Of a DNA stretch of 58,145 nt, positions 7,855 through 15,775 are shown one piece after another (positions within the stretch are counted from its first letter, which is position 1; every line of letters starts with the position of its first letter). The DNA is from JAFGIG01 sp964397545 (GTDB lineage Bacteria; SDB-A), in assembly GCA_964397545.1 (NCBI GenBank), contig CAYNIW010000016.1, positions 1 through 58,145 of the forward strand. The letters run 5' to 3'. Position numbers and translations under genes: made by a program. The notes below the pieces were generated by a model. The model ran no database searches. It was given only the letters and a program-made list of their open reading frames with translations, and was not told the DNA's origin.

Positions 7855-9039
7855 TTGGCTCAGACATATTCAATCAAAGCCTTCGGCTGCAAGGTAAATA
7901 GATACAACGCGGATAGAACTGAAAGCGCTCTAATCCGGGCGGGTCTGGAAAAAGCAAAAGAGAATCCCGACATTTTCGTCCTCTTTTTCTGCAGTGTCAC
8001 TGAAAACGCCCTCAGAGAATGCAATTCAGAGCTCAGAAGAGCGGAAAAAAATTCAAAAAAAGTATTTGTAAGCGGCTGTTTCGGGAACAGGGCGTTCGGG
8101 GGCGGGGAAATTCTGGAAGAGCTGAATGTCCTGCCTCGAGGACATCCGGATCCGGGAAAATCTGCAAGACCTGTAGTCTCCGTTCAGGAAGGCTGTTCTT
8201 CGTTCTGTTCTTTCTGCGTCGTAAACTACCTCAGAGGCAGGCCGTTGTCGAGAAGCGCTGATAGCGTCTCCGGGGAACTCTCATATCTTGAGAGTTTGGA
8301 ATATTCGGAGGCGGTTATATCCGGCATCAGCCTCGGCCGCATCGAAGGCGGGATGGGGTCTTTTCTTTTCCGAATTCTCGATAAAACCGAATCTATATGC
8401 CTGCGTCTTGGTTCTCTCAACCCCGGCGACATATTAAAAGACAGGGATTTTTTAACTGTGTTGTCCCAGAAAAGGATAATGCCGCACATTCACCTGTCCC
8501 TTCAGAGCGGTTCGGCTGACGTGCTCAAGGATATGATGAGAAGATACGAGCCCGGCGATGTCCTGGAGCTTGTCAGCAGCCTGAGAAGGACAAAACCCGG
8601 CTCCGGAGTCGGAGTGGACCTAATAGCCGGTTTTCCGACAGAGGAAAAAAGACACCACCGGGAAACTCTGGATTTCATCGAAAAACTTTCTCCTTCTTTC
8701 ACGCATGTCTTCCCCTTTTCTCCGAGAAAAAAAACCCTCGCGAATCTCTACACTGACGTGGTGGGGGATAAGGAAAGAGAAATAAGGGCGCGTGAACTGA
8801 GAGAATTGACATCGGAAATTACCCGAAAATTTCTCCATAGCCTCGCTGGAACCCAAAGACATGCCGTCATAGAGAGAAAGCGCGGCGACATCTACACAGC
8901 GAGGACGGACAATTACGTTATAGTCCGCTTTCAGAGCAGTGAGGACATCCGGATATCTTCACGGGCAAAACTCCTTTTAATATCTCCGGACCCGAACGGA
9001 AAATCCATGACAGGGAAATTTTTGGAGAAGTTGCCGTGA
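7855..9039 (+). CDS. mtaB: MtaB-type tRNA threonylcarbamoyladenosine methylthiotransferase
   Basis: A radical-SAM methylthiotransferase expected to convert t6A37 to ms2t6A37 in tRNA. Residues 1-90 are the N-terminal cluster domain with Cys12 (AFGCKVN) and further conserved Cys. The radical-SAM cluster is C114-x3-C118-x2-C121 followed by VVNYLRGR, and a short TRAM-like end follows. At 394 residues it is a little shorter than usual because the N-domain loop is reduced. The TTG start at 7855 has GGAAG seven bases upstream. Its last 14-odd codons are repeated almost exactly at 11912-11968, on the far side of an inserted toxin-antitoxin block. miaB, a paralogue, lies just beyond, so the two were probably direct neighbours. 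Confidence 0.88.
   Translation: MAQTYSIKAFGCKVNRYNADRTESALIRAGLEKAKENPDIFVLFFCSVTENALRECNSELRRAEKNSKKVFVSGCFGNRAFGGGEILEELNVLPRGHPDPGKSARPVVSVQEGCSSFCSFCVVNYLRGRPLSRSADSVSGELSYLESLEYSEAVISGISLGRIEGGMGSFLFRILDKTESICLRLGSLNPGDILKDRDFLTVLSQKRIMPHIHLSLQSGSADVLKDMMRRYEPGDVLELVSSLRRTKPGSGVGVDLIAGFPTEEKRHHRETLDFIEKLSPSFTHVFPFSPRKKTLANLYTDVVGDKEREIRARELRELTSEITRKFLHSLAGTQRHAVIERKRGDIYTARTDNYVIVRFQSSEDIRISSRAKLLLISPDPNGKSMTGKFLEKLP
8977..9039 (+). repeat. Left copy of the duplicated mtaB 3' tail
   Basis: The 39 bases at 8991-9029 are identical to 11920-11958. Similarity continues on both sides, upstream to the TTA-ATA codons (with a six-base gap) and downstream to the TGA stop. This copy is the functional end of mtaB (ending EKLP). 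Confidence 0.92.
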
Positions 9040-9224
9040 AAATGATAAAAATGCTTTTTAGTATTTACATTTTTGCAACAAACAGCTCAATTTTAACCTG
9101 TAGTTGTCGAGACGGCGAAAAAAGGTCAACTTTATCTTATTCGTTTTAACTTTGTGATCTTACTCAAGTTTGTTTCCATTTATTTACCTAATACCAGCTT
9201 TTTCACGGTAAATGGAAAAATATC

Positions 9225-9253
9225 TTGTCATTTTGTCAGAAAAAATATATACT
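9225..9253 (+). promoter_or_regulatory. Promoter of the AbiE-like operon
   Basis: TTGTCA (9225-9230), exactly 17 bases, then TATACT (9248-9253). The expected transcription start is near 9260, giving a leader of about 20 bases with AAAGGA before the ATG at 9281. Confidence 0.7.
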
Positions 9254-9264
9254 ATTTCTGACAA
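9233..9264. promoter_or_regulatory. Palindromic operator over the AbiE-like promoter
   Basis: A perfect 10-base inverted repeat, TTGTCAGAAA (9233-9242) and TTTCTGACAA (9255-9264), separated by 12 bases. It covers the spacer, the -10 and the expected transcription start. AbiEi-type antitoxins autoregulate by binding inverted repeats, so this is the natural site for the first gene product. A second, imperfect pair lies upstream (TCCATTTA near 9175 and GGTAAATGGA at 9207-9216). Confidence 0.65.
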
Positions 9265-9280
9265 ATAAAGGATGATCATT

Positions 9281-9895
9281 ATGACGCAAAGTATATATAA
9301 TAAAGTAATTAGCAGAATATACGGAAATAAAAGGGGTTGGATCTTTACTCCGGCTAATTTTCTTGATTTAGGAAGCCGCTCAGCCATTGATCAGATTTTG
9401 GTTCGTTTGGTCAAATCCTGCACTATTCGCAGGTTAGCACGAGGTTTATATGATTACCCCGAAATTCATCCAGATTTTGGATATCTGCCGCCGAATTATG
9501 AGCGCATCGCTCAAGCATTAGTGAGAAGAGATAATATTAAAATTCAATCCTCCGGAGCGTATGCCGCCAATATGCTGGGCTTGACAGATCAAGTTCCGGC
9601 AAAGATTGTTTATTTAACGGATGGACATTCCCGGACGGTTCAGGTTGGTAAACTAAATATTAAATTAAAAAAGACCACTCCTAAAAATATGGCGACGGCC
9701 GGGCGTATTAGCGGCCTGGTCTTTCAGGCTTTGCGTTATATGGGGCAGGAGAATGTGGATGATAGGGTTATAAATATTTTAAAAAGAAAATTATCAGATA
9801 AAGACAAGAAAACACTTATGGCTGATCTTCGTTACGCTCCGGCTTGGATAGATAAGGTGTTGCGAAGATTAAATGAAAATAGAGGTGTGCTTTGA
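9281..9895 (+). CDS. AbiEi-like antitoxin / DUF6088 family transcriptional regulator
   Basis: A 204-residue protein resembling DUF6088, the AbiEi-type antitoxins of type IV toxin-antitoxin systems. The N-terminal 60 residues form a winged-helix (FTPANFLDLGSR, then a RRLARGLYDYPE wing). A middle segment (SGAYAANMLGL) and a C-terminal helical part follow the AbiEi layout. ATG 9281 is preferred to 9272 because AAAGGA sits eight bases before it but directly abuts the earlier one. The gene is A+T-rich and uses many CGN arginine codons where flanking genes prefer AGA/AGG, which suggests horizontal acquisition. It likely represses its own promoter and neutralises the toxin encoded two genes downstream. 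Confidence 0.75.
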   Translation: MTQSIYNKVISRIYGNKRGWIFTPANFLDLGSRSAIDQILVRLVKSCTIRRLARGLYDYPEIHPDFGYLPPNYERIAQALVRRDNIKIQSSGAYAANMLGLTDQVPAKIVYLTDGHSRTVQVGKLNIKLKKTTPKNMATAGRISGLVFQALRYMGQENVDDRVINILKRKLSDKDKKTLMADLRYAPAWIDKVLRRLNENRGVL

Positions 9896-10665
9896 ATAAA
9901 AAAGATTTTATTAGTGATTATGCAAAAAATCATCGCTATTTTAGTTTTTCGGAAATTGTAAAAGCATCTGGAGTAAGCAAATCTCTTGCAAAGAAATATC
10001 TTTATGAATTGAAGGAATCAGGCGGCATATTTTCGGCTGGTAGAGGAATATACAGCCCTGTTTCAAAAACATTTTTAATTGAAGAAAAGAGTCGTGTAAA
10101 AGAAATTCGTCAGATGCTTTCAAGGGAATTTCCTGAGCTTGACTTTATTATTTGGAATACTCTTTCTTTTCAGCCGTATTATCATCACCAGCAAACTCAC
10201 AATATCACTTTCGTGGAAGTGGAATCCGACGCTATTCTTCCGGTTTTTAGTAAAATATCAAGAAGCTATAGGTATGTTTTGGTCGAAAAAACAAGCCGCG
10301 TAGCGCCAAAGAACTTTGATATAACTAAAGATCCCATTGTAATAAGGCTATTAGTTAAACGTTCTCCACGTCGCGGGCATGCCGCAACGTTAGAAAAAAT
10401 GCTGGTTGATTTGTTTGTTATAAAAGATAAGTATTACACCATGCCGAACGCCGATTATTGGGAGCTATGGTCAAGTCTAGACAGGTTTTATCGAATTAAT
10501 GTGACGGATCTTATATCATATGCTAAAGTGCGGAGGTACTACAACGAGCTATATTCACAACTTATTGTAAATGAAGAGTTTGAAGAGGTAACTTTCTCCG
10601 CATATTTAAAAAATGCGGCAAAAGTTACCCGCAAAAAGGGGATTCATGGCAAAGCAAATTCTTAA
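9892..10665 (+). CDS. Second AbiEi-like / DUF6577-like winged-helix protein
   Basis: A 257-residue protein between antitoxin and toxin. It begins with a winged helix (FSEIVKASGVSKSLAKKYL, wing AGRGIYSPV) and continues with an alpha/beta domain starting FPELDFIIWNTLSF. That layout resembles the DUF6577 proteins found beside AbiEii toxins; this assignment is from memory and not firm. The start is TTG 9892, overlapping the previous TGA as TTGA with AGAGG upstream. Its 3' end overlaps the toxin gene by 20 bases, so all three are coupled. It could be a second antitoxin, a co-repressor or a regulator of the toxin. Codon use is foreign-like, as for its neighbours. Confidence 0.65.
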   Translation: MNKKDFISDYAKNHRYFSFSEIVKASGVSKSLAKKYLYELKESGGIFSAGRGIYSPVSKTFLIEEKSRVKEIRQMLSREFPELDFIIWNTLSFQPYYHHQQTHNITFVEVESDAILPVFSKISRSYRYVLVEKTSRVAPKNFDITKDPIVIRLLVKRSPRRGHAATLEKMLVDLFVIKDKYYTMPNADYWELWSSLDRFYRINVTDLISYAKVRRYYNELYSQLIVNEEFEEVTFSAYLKNAAKVTRKKGIHGKANS

Positions 10666-11701
10666 CTTTGATCAATTGGAAGCCTTGCGGAAAGAGACGG
10701 GCTTTAAAGACCCGGGCATATTTGAGAAGAGTGTTTATGTGTTTAACCTGCTGAGCGAGATTTTAAAAGCTTATCCGGATCTTGTTTTTAAAGGAGGGAC
10801 GTCGATACTTTTACATATTTATCCGCCTGTAAGGCTATCAATTGATATTGATATTTTGCTTCCCCTTAAAGAAAAAGAGGGACTTTCTAAAAAATTGGAA
10901 CTTGTATCTCAAAACTCGGAATGGTTTGAGGGGATCGAGGAAAATAAGCGAGCCGGTAAAAAGATTCCTAAAGCTCATTTTAAATTTGCTTTTACTTCGC
11001 ATTTTTCTAAAGTTCCTCAATATATCTTGCTGGATGTAGTTTTTACAGATTCTCCTTATGGCAAATTGGTTCGTAAGGATATTAAAGATAACCCTATGAC
11101 TTTTTCAGGAGCAAAAGGTAACGTAAAAATTCCTTCAATTGAAGGACTTTTCGGAGATAAGTTGACAGCCATTTCACCTAAAACTGTCGGAATTTCTTTA
11201 GAAGATCGCAACATGGAATTTGTCAAACAGATTATTGATTTAGGAGAACTTTTTAATGTAATAGAGGATACCAAAGAGTTAAATTCAGCCTTTCTGAAGA
11301 CTCTTTCGATTGAGAATGGTTTTAGGGGAGAGCATTATGGTGCAGATGATGTCTTTGACGATATTATAGATGTCGCCTTCAAGTATTCACAATCTCTTCT
11401 TAAAGGTGGCGATAATAGCTTTGAAGAAATCAATTTTATTAATGAGGGGAATACAAGAGTTGTAAATCATCTAAGAGAACGATTGCGTCCCGAAGATATC
11501 AAAACTGCTTTTTCTCGAATTGTTTATGTCATCAGCCTATTACGGGGTGCTAACGAAGGAAGTTTCATCAAAAAGGTTGATATGGACATAGCGAAAAATT
11601 ATGTTTTTCCGGAAAAGTTTAAAAATCTTGAGCGACTTAAAAAATTTGTCCCTGAAGCATATTTTTATTGGGCTATGGGCGTTGGAGAAAAGGAAAAATA
11701 A
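10646..11701 (+). CDS. AbiEii/AbiGii-type nucleotidyltransferase toxin
   Basis: A 351-residue protein of the nucleotidyl-transferase AbiEii family, the toxin part of type IV toxin-antitoxin and phage abortive-infection modules. The catalytic fold is recognisable: FKGGTSILLHIY (the GG-T/S motif) near residue 50 and RLSIDIDILL carrying the D-x-D pair near residue 68. The helical C-terminal half is typical. ATG 10646 was chosen because AAAAAGGGG precedes it; an upstream ATG at 10613 would add 11 residues with no such site. Family members modify tRNA or other targets with nucleotides; the target here is unknown. The key residues are intact, so the toxin looks functional. Confidence 0.82.
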   Translation: MAKQILNFDQLEALRKETGFKDPGIFEKSVYVFNLLSEILKAYPDLVFKGGTSILLHIYPPVRLSIDIDILLPLKEKEGLSKKLELVSQNSEWFEGIEENKRAGKKIPKAHFKFAFTSHFSKVPQYILLDVVFTDSPYGKLVRKDIKDNPMTFSGAKGNVKIPSIEGLFGDKLTAISPKTVGISLEDRNMEFVKQIIDLGELFNVIEDTKELNSAFLKTLSIENGFRGEHYGADDVFDDIIDVAFKYSQSLLKGGDNSFEEINFINEGNTRVVNHLRERLRPEDIKTAFSRIVYVISLLRGANEGSFIKKVDMDIAKNYVFPEKFKNLERLKKFVPEAYFYWAMGVGEKEK

Positions 11702-11705
11702 AACA

Positions 11706-11915
11706 ATGAACTACTGGTGGACATCGGATTATCATTTTTTACATGTCAATATCATCCGGTATTGCAAACGGCCGTTTGAGACGGTTGAATAAATGAACGA
11801 GACTATAATTCACAAGCATAATGAGAGGGTGAAGCCCGAAGATACCGACTTCATTCTCGACGACTTTATCTTTAAAGGCAGGAAAGAAGGCGGAGAAGAA
11901 CGTTACCGTGATTAA
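11706..11915 (+). pseudogene. Decayed fragment of a calcineurin-like metallophosphoesterase
   Basis: Reading from ATG 11706, one frame encodes the start of a small metallophosphoesterase: YWWTSDYHFLHVNIIRYC, then an E-T-V-E segment, then MNETIIHKHNERVKPEDT and FILDDFIFKG. An in-frame TAA at 11790 interrupts it, the usual L-G-D metal motif reads LDD, and the sequence ends at TAA 11913 just after the K-E-G-G segment. The rest of the gene (the GNHD motif and beyond) is missing. It directly abuts the second mtaB-tail copy, so the truncation point probably marks the right-hand junction of the insertion. Confidence 0.72.
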
Positions 11916-11968
11916 TATACCCGAACGGAAAATCCATGACAGGGAAATTTTTGGAGAAAATTCCCTGA
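11912..11968 (+). repeat. Right copy of the duplicated mtaB 3' tail
   Basis: In the mtaB frame this reads L-I-Y-PNGKSMTGKFLEKIP-stop, against L-I-SPD-PNGKSMTGKFLEKLP-stop at the real mtaB end. 11920-11958 is identical to 8991-9029. The differences (a six-base gap and changed last codons) show a diverged copy rather than a fresh duplication. It has no upstream reading frame and is not translated as MtaB. Confidence 0.9.
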
Positions 11969-11995
11969 TCGCGGTTTTTTTTACATCCTGTGTTC

Positions 11996-12004
11996 TGCTA
12001 TAAT
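11996..12004 (+). promoter_or_regulatory. Extended -10 promoter of miaB, possibly leaderless
   Basis: TGC-TATAAT (11996-12004) is a perfect -10 with the extended TGn motif and no good -35. The ATG of miaB starts nine bases after the hexamer, about where transcription should begin, and there is no Shine-Dalgarno sequence. Confidence 0.6.
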
Positions 12005-12012
12005 CTTTACCT

Positions 12013-13230
12013 ATGAAATGCTTCATAAAGACATACGGCTGTCAGATGAACTTCTCAGAGTCCCGGCTCATAGGGGAAAAAATCAAGTCTCTGGGTCACG
12101 AAATCACTGATGCCCTTGAAAAAGCCGATATGATTGTCGTCAACGCCTGTTCGGTGAGAGAGCACGCCGAAGAAAGAGCTCTTGGGTGGATAAGTTCAGT
12201 TTCGTCAAAAAAAGCAAAGATTTACGCTGTAGGCTGTCTTGCGGCACATGTCCCTCAAAAACTGAAAAATGCGGGAGCCCATTTTATTTCAAGAGAAATA
12301 AAATGGGAAGAATTTCCTCCAGCGGGAGATGAAGAATTTTCGACATTAAAAGAAGAGGATCTTCCCATTGATTATGAAATTTCGATTGTCAAGGGATGCG
12401 ACAGATTCTGTTCCTACTGCATAGTTCCTTACCTGAGAGGAGGGGTTCAATCCCTTTCACCGGAAGAGATTTTTTCCGACATCGAAAAATGCGCGGCGAT
12501 GGGAGGGGCGATATTCAATTTGCTCGGACAAAACGTCAACAGGTATGATTACAAGGGATATAAATTTTCAACGCTTCTGAAGGACGCGACTCACATAAAC
12601 GGCGTGAAAAAGCTGACCTTTCTCACATCCCATCCCGCCGACCTCACAGAAAAAATTGTCGTGACAGTCGCGGAAAACGAAAAAATTCTGAAAAACTTTC
12701 ACCTGCCGTATCAGACAGGTTCAGACAGACTTCTAAACCTCATGAGAAGAGGTTATAATTCTGAGGATTATAGAAATAAAATCAGAATGATAAGGGATAT
12801 TTATCCGTCCATGAGGCTGACGACCGACATAATGGTCGGTCTGCCGGGGGAGACGGAAAGAGATTTTCGGGATACGCTCAGAATGGCGGAAGAAATAAGG
12901 TTCGACGAAGCGTTTATGTTCGCTTATTCTCCGAGGAAAGGCACGCTCGAAAATCTCGTCCCGGAGAGAGTCCAGAAGGAAACCGCCGGAAAAAGGCTTT
13001 CAGACCTAATAAAAGTTCAGAATTCCATATCACTGGAAAAAAAGAAGGAGAAACTTAATAAAAAGGACACGGTTTTGATGAAATCCGTATCCAGAAAAGG
13101 TGATTTCGCCCTGGGAATTTTGTCTGATTTTTCACCCGTCCTCGTGGATGCTCCTTATCAGAGAGGGAAGGAAGCGGAAATGGTGTTGACGGAATTAAAA
13201 GGAGCCACGCTTTTTGGACGGCTTGTTTGA
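12013..13230 (+). CDS. miaB: MiaB tRNA-2-methylthio-N6-isopentenyladenosine synthase
   Basis: A 405-residue radical-SAM methylthiotransferase that adds the 2-methylthio group to i6A37 of tRNAs. The N-terminal cluster domain has Cys10 (TYGCQMN) and the NACSVRE and AVGCLA cysteines. The radical-SAM cluster is C129-x3-C133-x2-C136 followed by IVPYLRG. The HLPYQTGSD and MVGLPGETE segments are diagnostic for MiaB rather than MtaB, and a TRAM domain closes the protein. It is somewhat shorter than the usual 440. The start lies nine bases from a strong -10. The 3' end overlaps mutS by 17 bases. Confidence 0.92.
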   Translation: MKCFIKTYGCQMNFSESRLIGEKIKSLGHEITDALEKADMIVVNACSVREHAEERALGWISSVSSKKAKIYAVGCLAAHVPQKLKNAGAHFISREIKWEEFPPAGDEEFSTLKEEDLPIDYEISIVKGCDRFCSYCIVPYLRGGVQSLSPEEIFSDIEKCAAMGGAIFNLLGQNVNRYDYKGYKFSTLLKDATHINGVKKLTFLTSHPADLTEKIVVTVAENEKILKNFHLPYQTGSDRLLNLMRRGYNSEDYRNKIRMIRDIYPSMRLTTDIMVGLPGETERDFRDTLRMAEEIRFDEAFMFAYSPRKGTLENLVPERVQKETAGKRLSDLIKVQNSISLEKKKEKLNKKDTVLMKSVSRKGDFALGILSDFSPVLVDAPYQRGKEAEMVLTELKGATLFGRLV

Positions 13231-15775
13231 TAATTCTTATCATCTGCCACAGACTCCTTTTCTGAAACAGTATTACAGGGAAAAAAGCAAGTTTCCGGAC
13301 GCAATACTGTTTTTCAGAATGGGTGATTTTTATGAAACTTTTTTTGACGACGCCAAAACCGTGTCCGAGCTCACGGGAATAGCTCTGACTTCAAAACCGG
13401 CGGGGAAGGATTCGAGAGTTCCTCTCGCCGGAGTCCCCGTTAAAGCTGTGGATAATTATATAAATACCATTATTGAAAAAGGTTATAAAGTGGCTGTCTG
13501 TGAACAGCTTGAGCCTCCGGGGAAAAAACTTATAAAACGCGGTATAGTCAGTTTGATTACTCCCGGAACCGCCATAGAACCTTCTCTTGTCCATCCTGAC
13601 AGAGATCTTTACGTATGCTGTGTTGTCCCGGGAAGAAAGACAACCGGTATTGCCTTCGCCGAAGCGCTCAGCGGGGAGTTTAAGACCGGAGAAATTCCGT
13701 CTCATCTTCTCGAAGAAGAGCTTATGAGGATTTCTCCGCGCGAAGTTTTACTGCCCGAAGGTTTTCAAACCCCAACAGAAAACTATTTTATTTCACGGCT
13801 CGACGCGACATATTTCAGCCCCGCAGTATTGGAAAAACTTAAAAAAAACCTCGGGGCGGCTACACTTCTCGGATTCGGCATAGACGACGCTTCCCCATCT
13901 GCTGTCGCGGCCGCGGCTCTTTTCGAATATCTTTCGAGGACTACAAACAGCGGAATGAGCCATATGAAGAAAATCCGCAGACACGACTTCACCGATTCGA
14001 TGATTCTCGACAAGACGACTGTCCGAAATCTCGAAATTATCGAATCTTCATCCGGGAACCCGAAAGATTCTCTTTTCGGAGCGCTCGATTACACCGTCCT
14101 CGCCTGCGGCAGGAGGCTTCTTAAAAAATGGCTTTCAGAACCGCTCAAAAACGCGGAAAAAATCTCCGAAAGACACGATGCCGTGGAAGAACTTACACAA
14201 AAAAAACAGATCAGGGATTCCATCTGGGAAATCCTCAAAGAAATTCACGACCCTGTGCGCCTTTCCGGGCGCCTCGGAACAGGAAGAGCGACCGTTTATG
14301 AACTTCTGAAGTTGAAAAGCATTCTGAGTTGTATTCCGGAGTTGAAGAAAAAGACGAGCATTTTAAGTTCGAAACTCTTCAAGGAGATATCCGAAAGTTT
14401 AAACACGCAGGATGAACTGCTCGAGATTCTCAAAAAATCGCTGAATGACACAGGAGAAGAGAGCATAATGAAAGGTTTTGACGTCGAATTGGACAATCTG
14501 AGGGAAGACGTCGCCAATGCTCTATCCAGGGTGTCTTCTCTTGAGAAAGAGAGAAAAAAAACGACGGGCATCTCTTCACTGAAGATAAAATACAACATAG
14601 TAATAGGATACTACTATGAGGTGACCAAACCGAATCTTCATTTAGTCCCTGCGGAATTCAGAAGGAAACAATGGCTTTCGAATGCCGAGAGGTTCAGCGA
14701 CAGGGAACTTGACGAACTCGAAGAGAGGATTGTTACAGGTCAGCAAAAAATTAAAACCATAGAAGACAGAATTATCTCTGAAATAAGGGATTTGGGTTCA
14801 ATGGGCTCAGCCCGGACTCGTGAAAACGGAGAGCTCTTGTCTTGTCTTGACGTATTGATTTCTTTTTCCAGAGCCGCTGCTTATCACGCCTATGTCAGGC
14901 CGGAACTGACAGATAGACCGATCCTTGAAGCCGCAGATTCGAGACATCCTGTTGTGGAGAAAAATACAGGGGAAGATTTTTTTGTGCCCAACGACATAAA
15001 ACTATGCGCTGATTCAGGCCCTTCACTTGCCGTAATAACAGGACCTAATATGTCGGGAAAATCAACTTATATGAGACAGGCGGCGCTCCTGACCGTGATG
15101 GGGCAGGCCGGGTCTTTTGTCCCTGCGAAATCGGCGAAGATTGGCCTGACGGACAGGATATTTTCGAGAATTGGCGCAAGCGACGATATATCAAAAGGAA
15201 TTAGCACTTTCATGGCGGAGATGATCGAAACTGCCAACATAACGAACAATGTGACGTCTAAAAGTTTTGTTATACTCGATGAAATAGGCAGGGGGACGAG
15301 TACATACGACGGAATATCAATCGCCTGGTCTGTCGCCGAATATCTTGTCTCAAAAATCAGATGCAGAACTTTTTTTGCGACACATTATCATGAACTGACG
15401 GGACTTGCTGAAAAATATGAATTTGTTGAAAATCTCAACATCGCGGTCAAAAGAGAAGGAGATAAAATACTGTTCCTGAGAAAGGTTGAAAAAGGCTCGA
15501 GCAGTCACAGTTACGGAATCCAAGTCGCAAAACTCGCGGGCCTGCCCCGTGAAATAGTGAAAAAAGCCAAAGAAATACTCAAAATACTGGAGAAGAATGA
15601 AACACTTATTCACGAAGACATTCATGAGGGAGGGGCAGAAAACGGCGATGAAGAATTTCAAAACAGACTCTCGGAAAAGTTAAGGCTTATCAATCCGGAT
15701 AATTTGACTCCTATGGAAGCGTTGAAGATAATTTTTGAAATGAAAAAAATTGAAAGAGAGGACAGATATGTTTGA
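13214..15775 (+). CDS. mutS: DNA mismatch repair protein MutS
   Basis: An 853-residue MutS, the ATPase that recognises mismatches and small loops. Near the N-terminus FRMGDFYETF carries the Phe-x-Glu mismatch-reading motif. Connector, lever and clamp regions follow, then the ATPase with P-loop GPNMSGKSTYM, the Walker-B region FVILDEIGRGTSTYDG and the ATHYHEL segment, ending in a short C-terminal tail. Length is normal. TTG 13214 has GGAG nine bases upstream and lies inside the 3' end of miaB, so translation is coupled. No MutL is in the window. Confidence 0.95.
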   Translation: MDGLFDNSYHLPQTPFLKQYYREKSKFPDAILFFRMGDFYETFFDDAKTVSELTGIALTSKPAGKDSRVPLAGVPVKAVDNYINTIIEKGYKVAVCEQLEPPGKKLIKRGIVSLITPGTAIEPSLVHPDRDLYVCCVVPGRKTTGIAFAEALSGEFKTGEIPSHLLEEELMRISPREVLLPEGFQTPTENYFISRLDATYFSPAVLEKLKKNLGAATLLGFGIDDASPSAVAAAALFEYLSRTTNSGMSHMKKIRRHDFTDSMILDKTTVRNLEIIESSSGNPKDSLFGALDYTVLACGRRLLKKWLSEPLKNAEKISERHDAVEELTQKKQIRDSIWEILKEIHDPVRLSGRLGTGRATVYELLKLKSILSCIPELKKKTSILSSKLFKEISESLNTQDELLEILKKSLNDTGEESIMKGFDVELDNLREDVANALSRVSSLEKERKKTTGISSLKIKYNIVIGYYYEVTKPNLHLVPAEFRRKQWLSNAERFSDRELDELEERIVTGQQKIKTIEDRIISEIRDLGSMGSARTRENGELLSCLDVLISFSRAAAYHAYVRPELTDRPILEAADSRHPVVEKNTGEDFFVPNDIKLCADSGPSLAVITGPNMSGKSTYMRQAALLTVMGQAGSFVPAKSAKIGLTDRIFSRIGASDDISKGISTFMAEMIETANITNNVTSKSFVILDEIGRGTSTYDGISIAWSVAEYLVSKIRCRTFFATHYHELTGLAEKYEFVENLNIAVKREGDKILFLRKVEKGSSSHSYGIQVAKLAGLPREIVKKAKEILKILEKNETLIHEDIHEGGAENGDEEFQNRLSEKLRLINPDNLTPMEALKIIFEMKKIEREDRYV

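Noticed and set aside
9042..9146. A 34-codon frame just after mtaB that looks like a short signal peptide
   Set aside because: No ribosome site distinct from the mtaB end, no continuation and no family; it lies in the non-coding left flank of the inserted island.
9184..9387. Minus-strand open frame across the AbiE-like promoter
   Set aside because: It overlaps a convincing promoter, operator and coding start on the plus strand and has no recognisable product.
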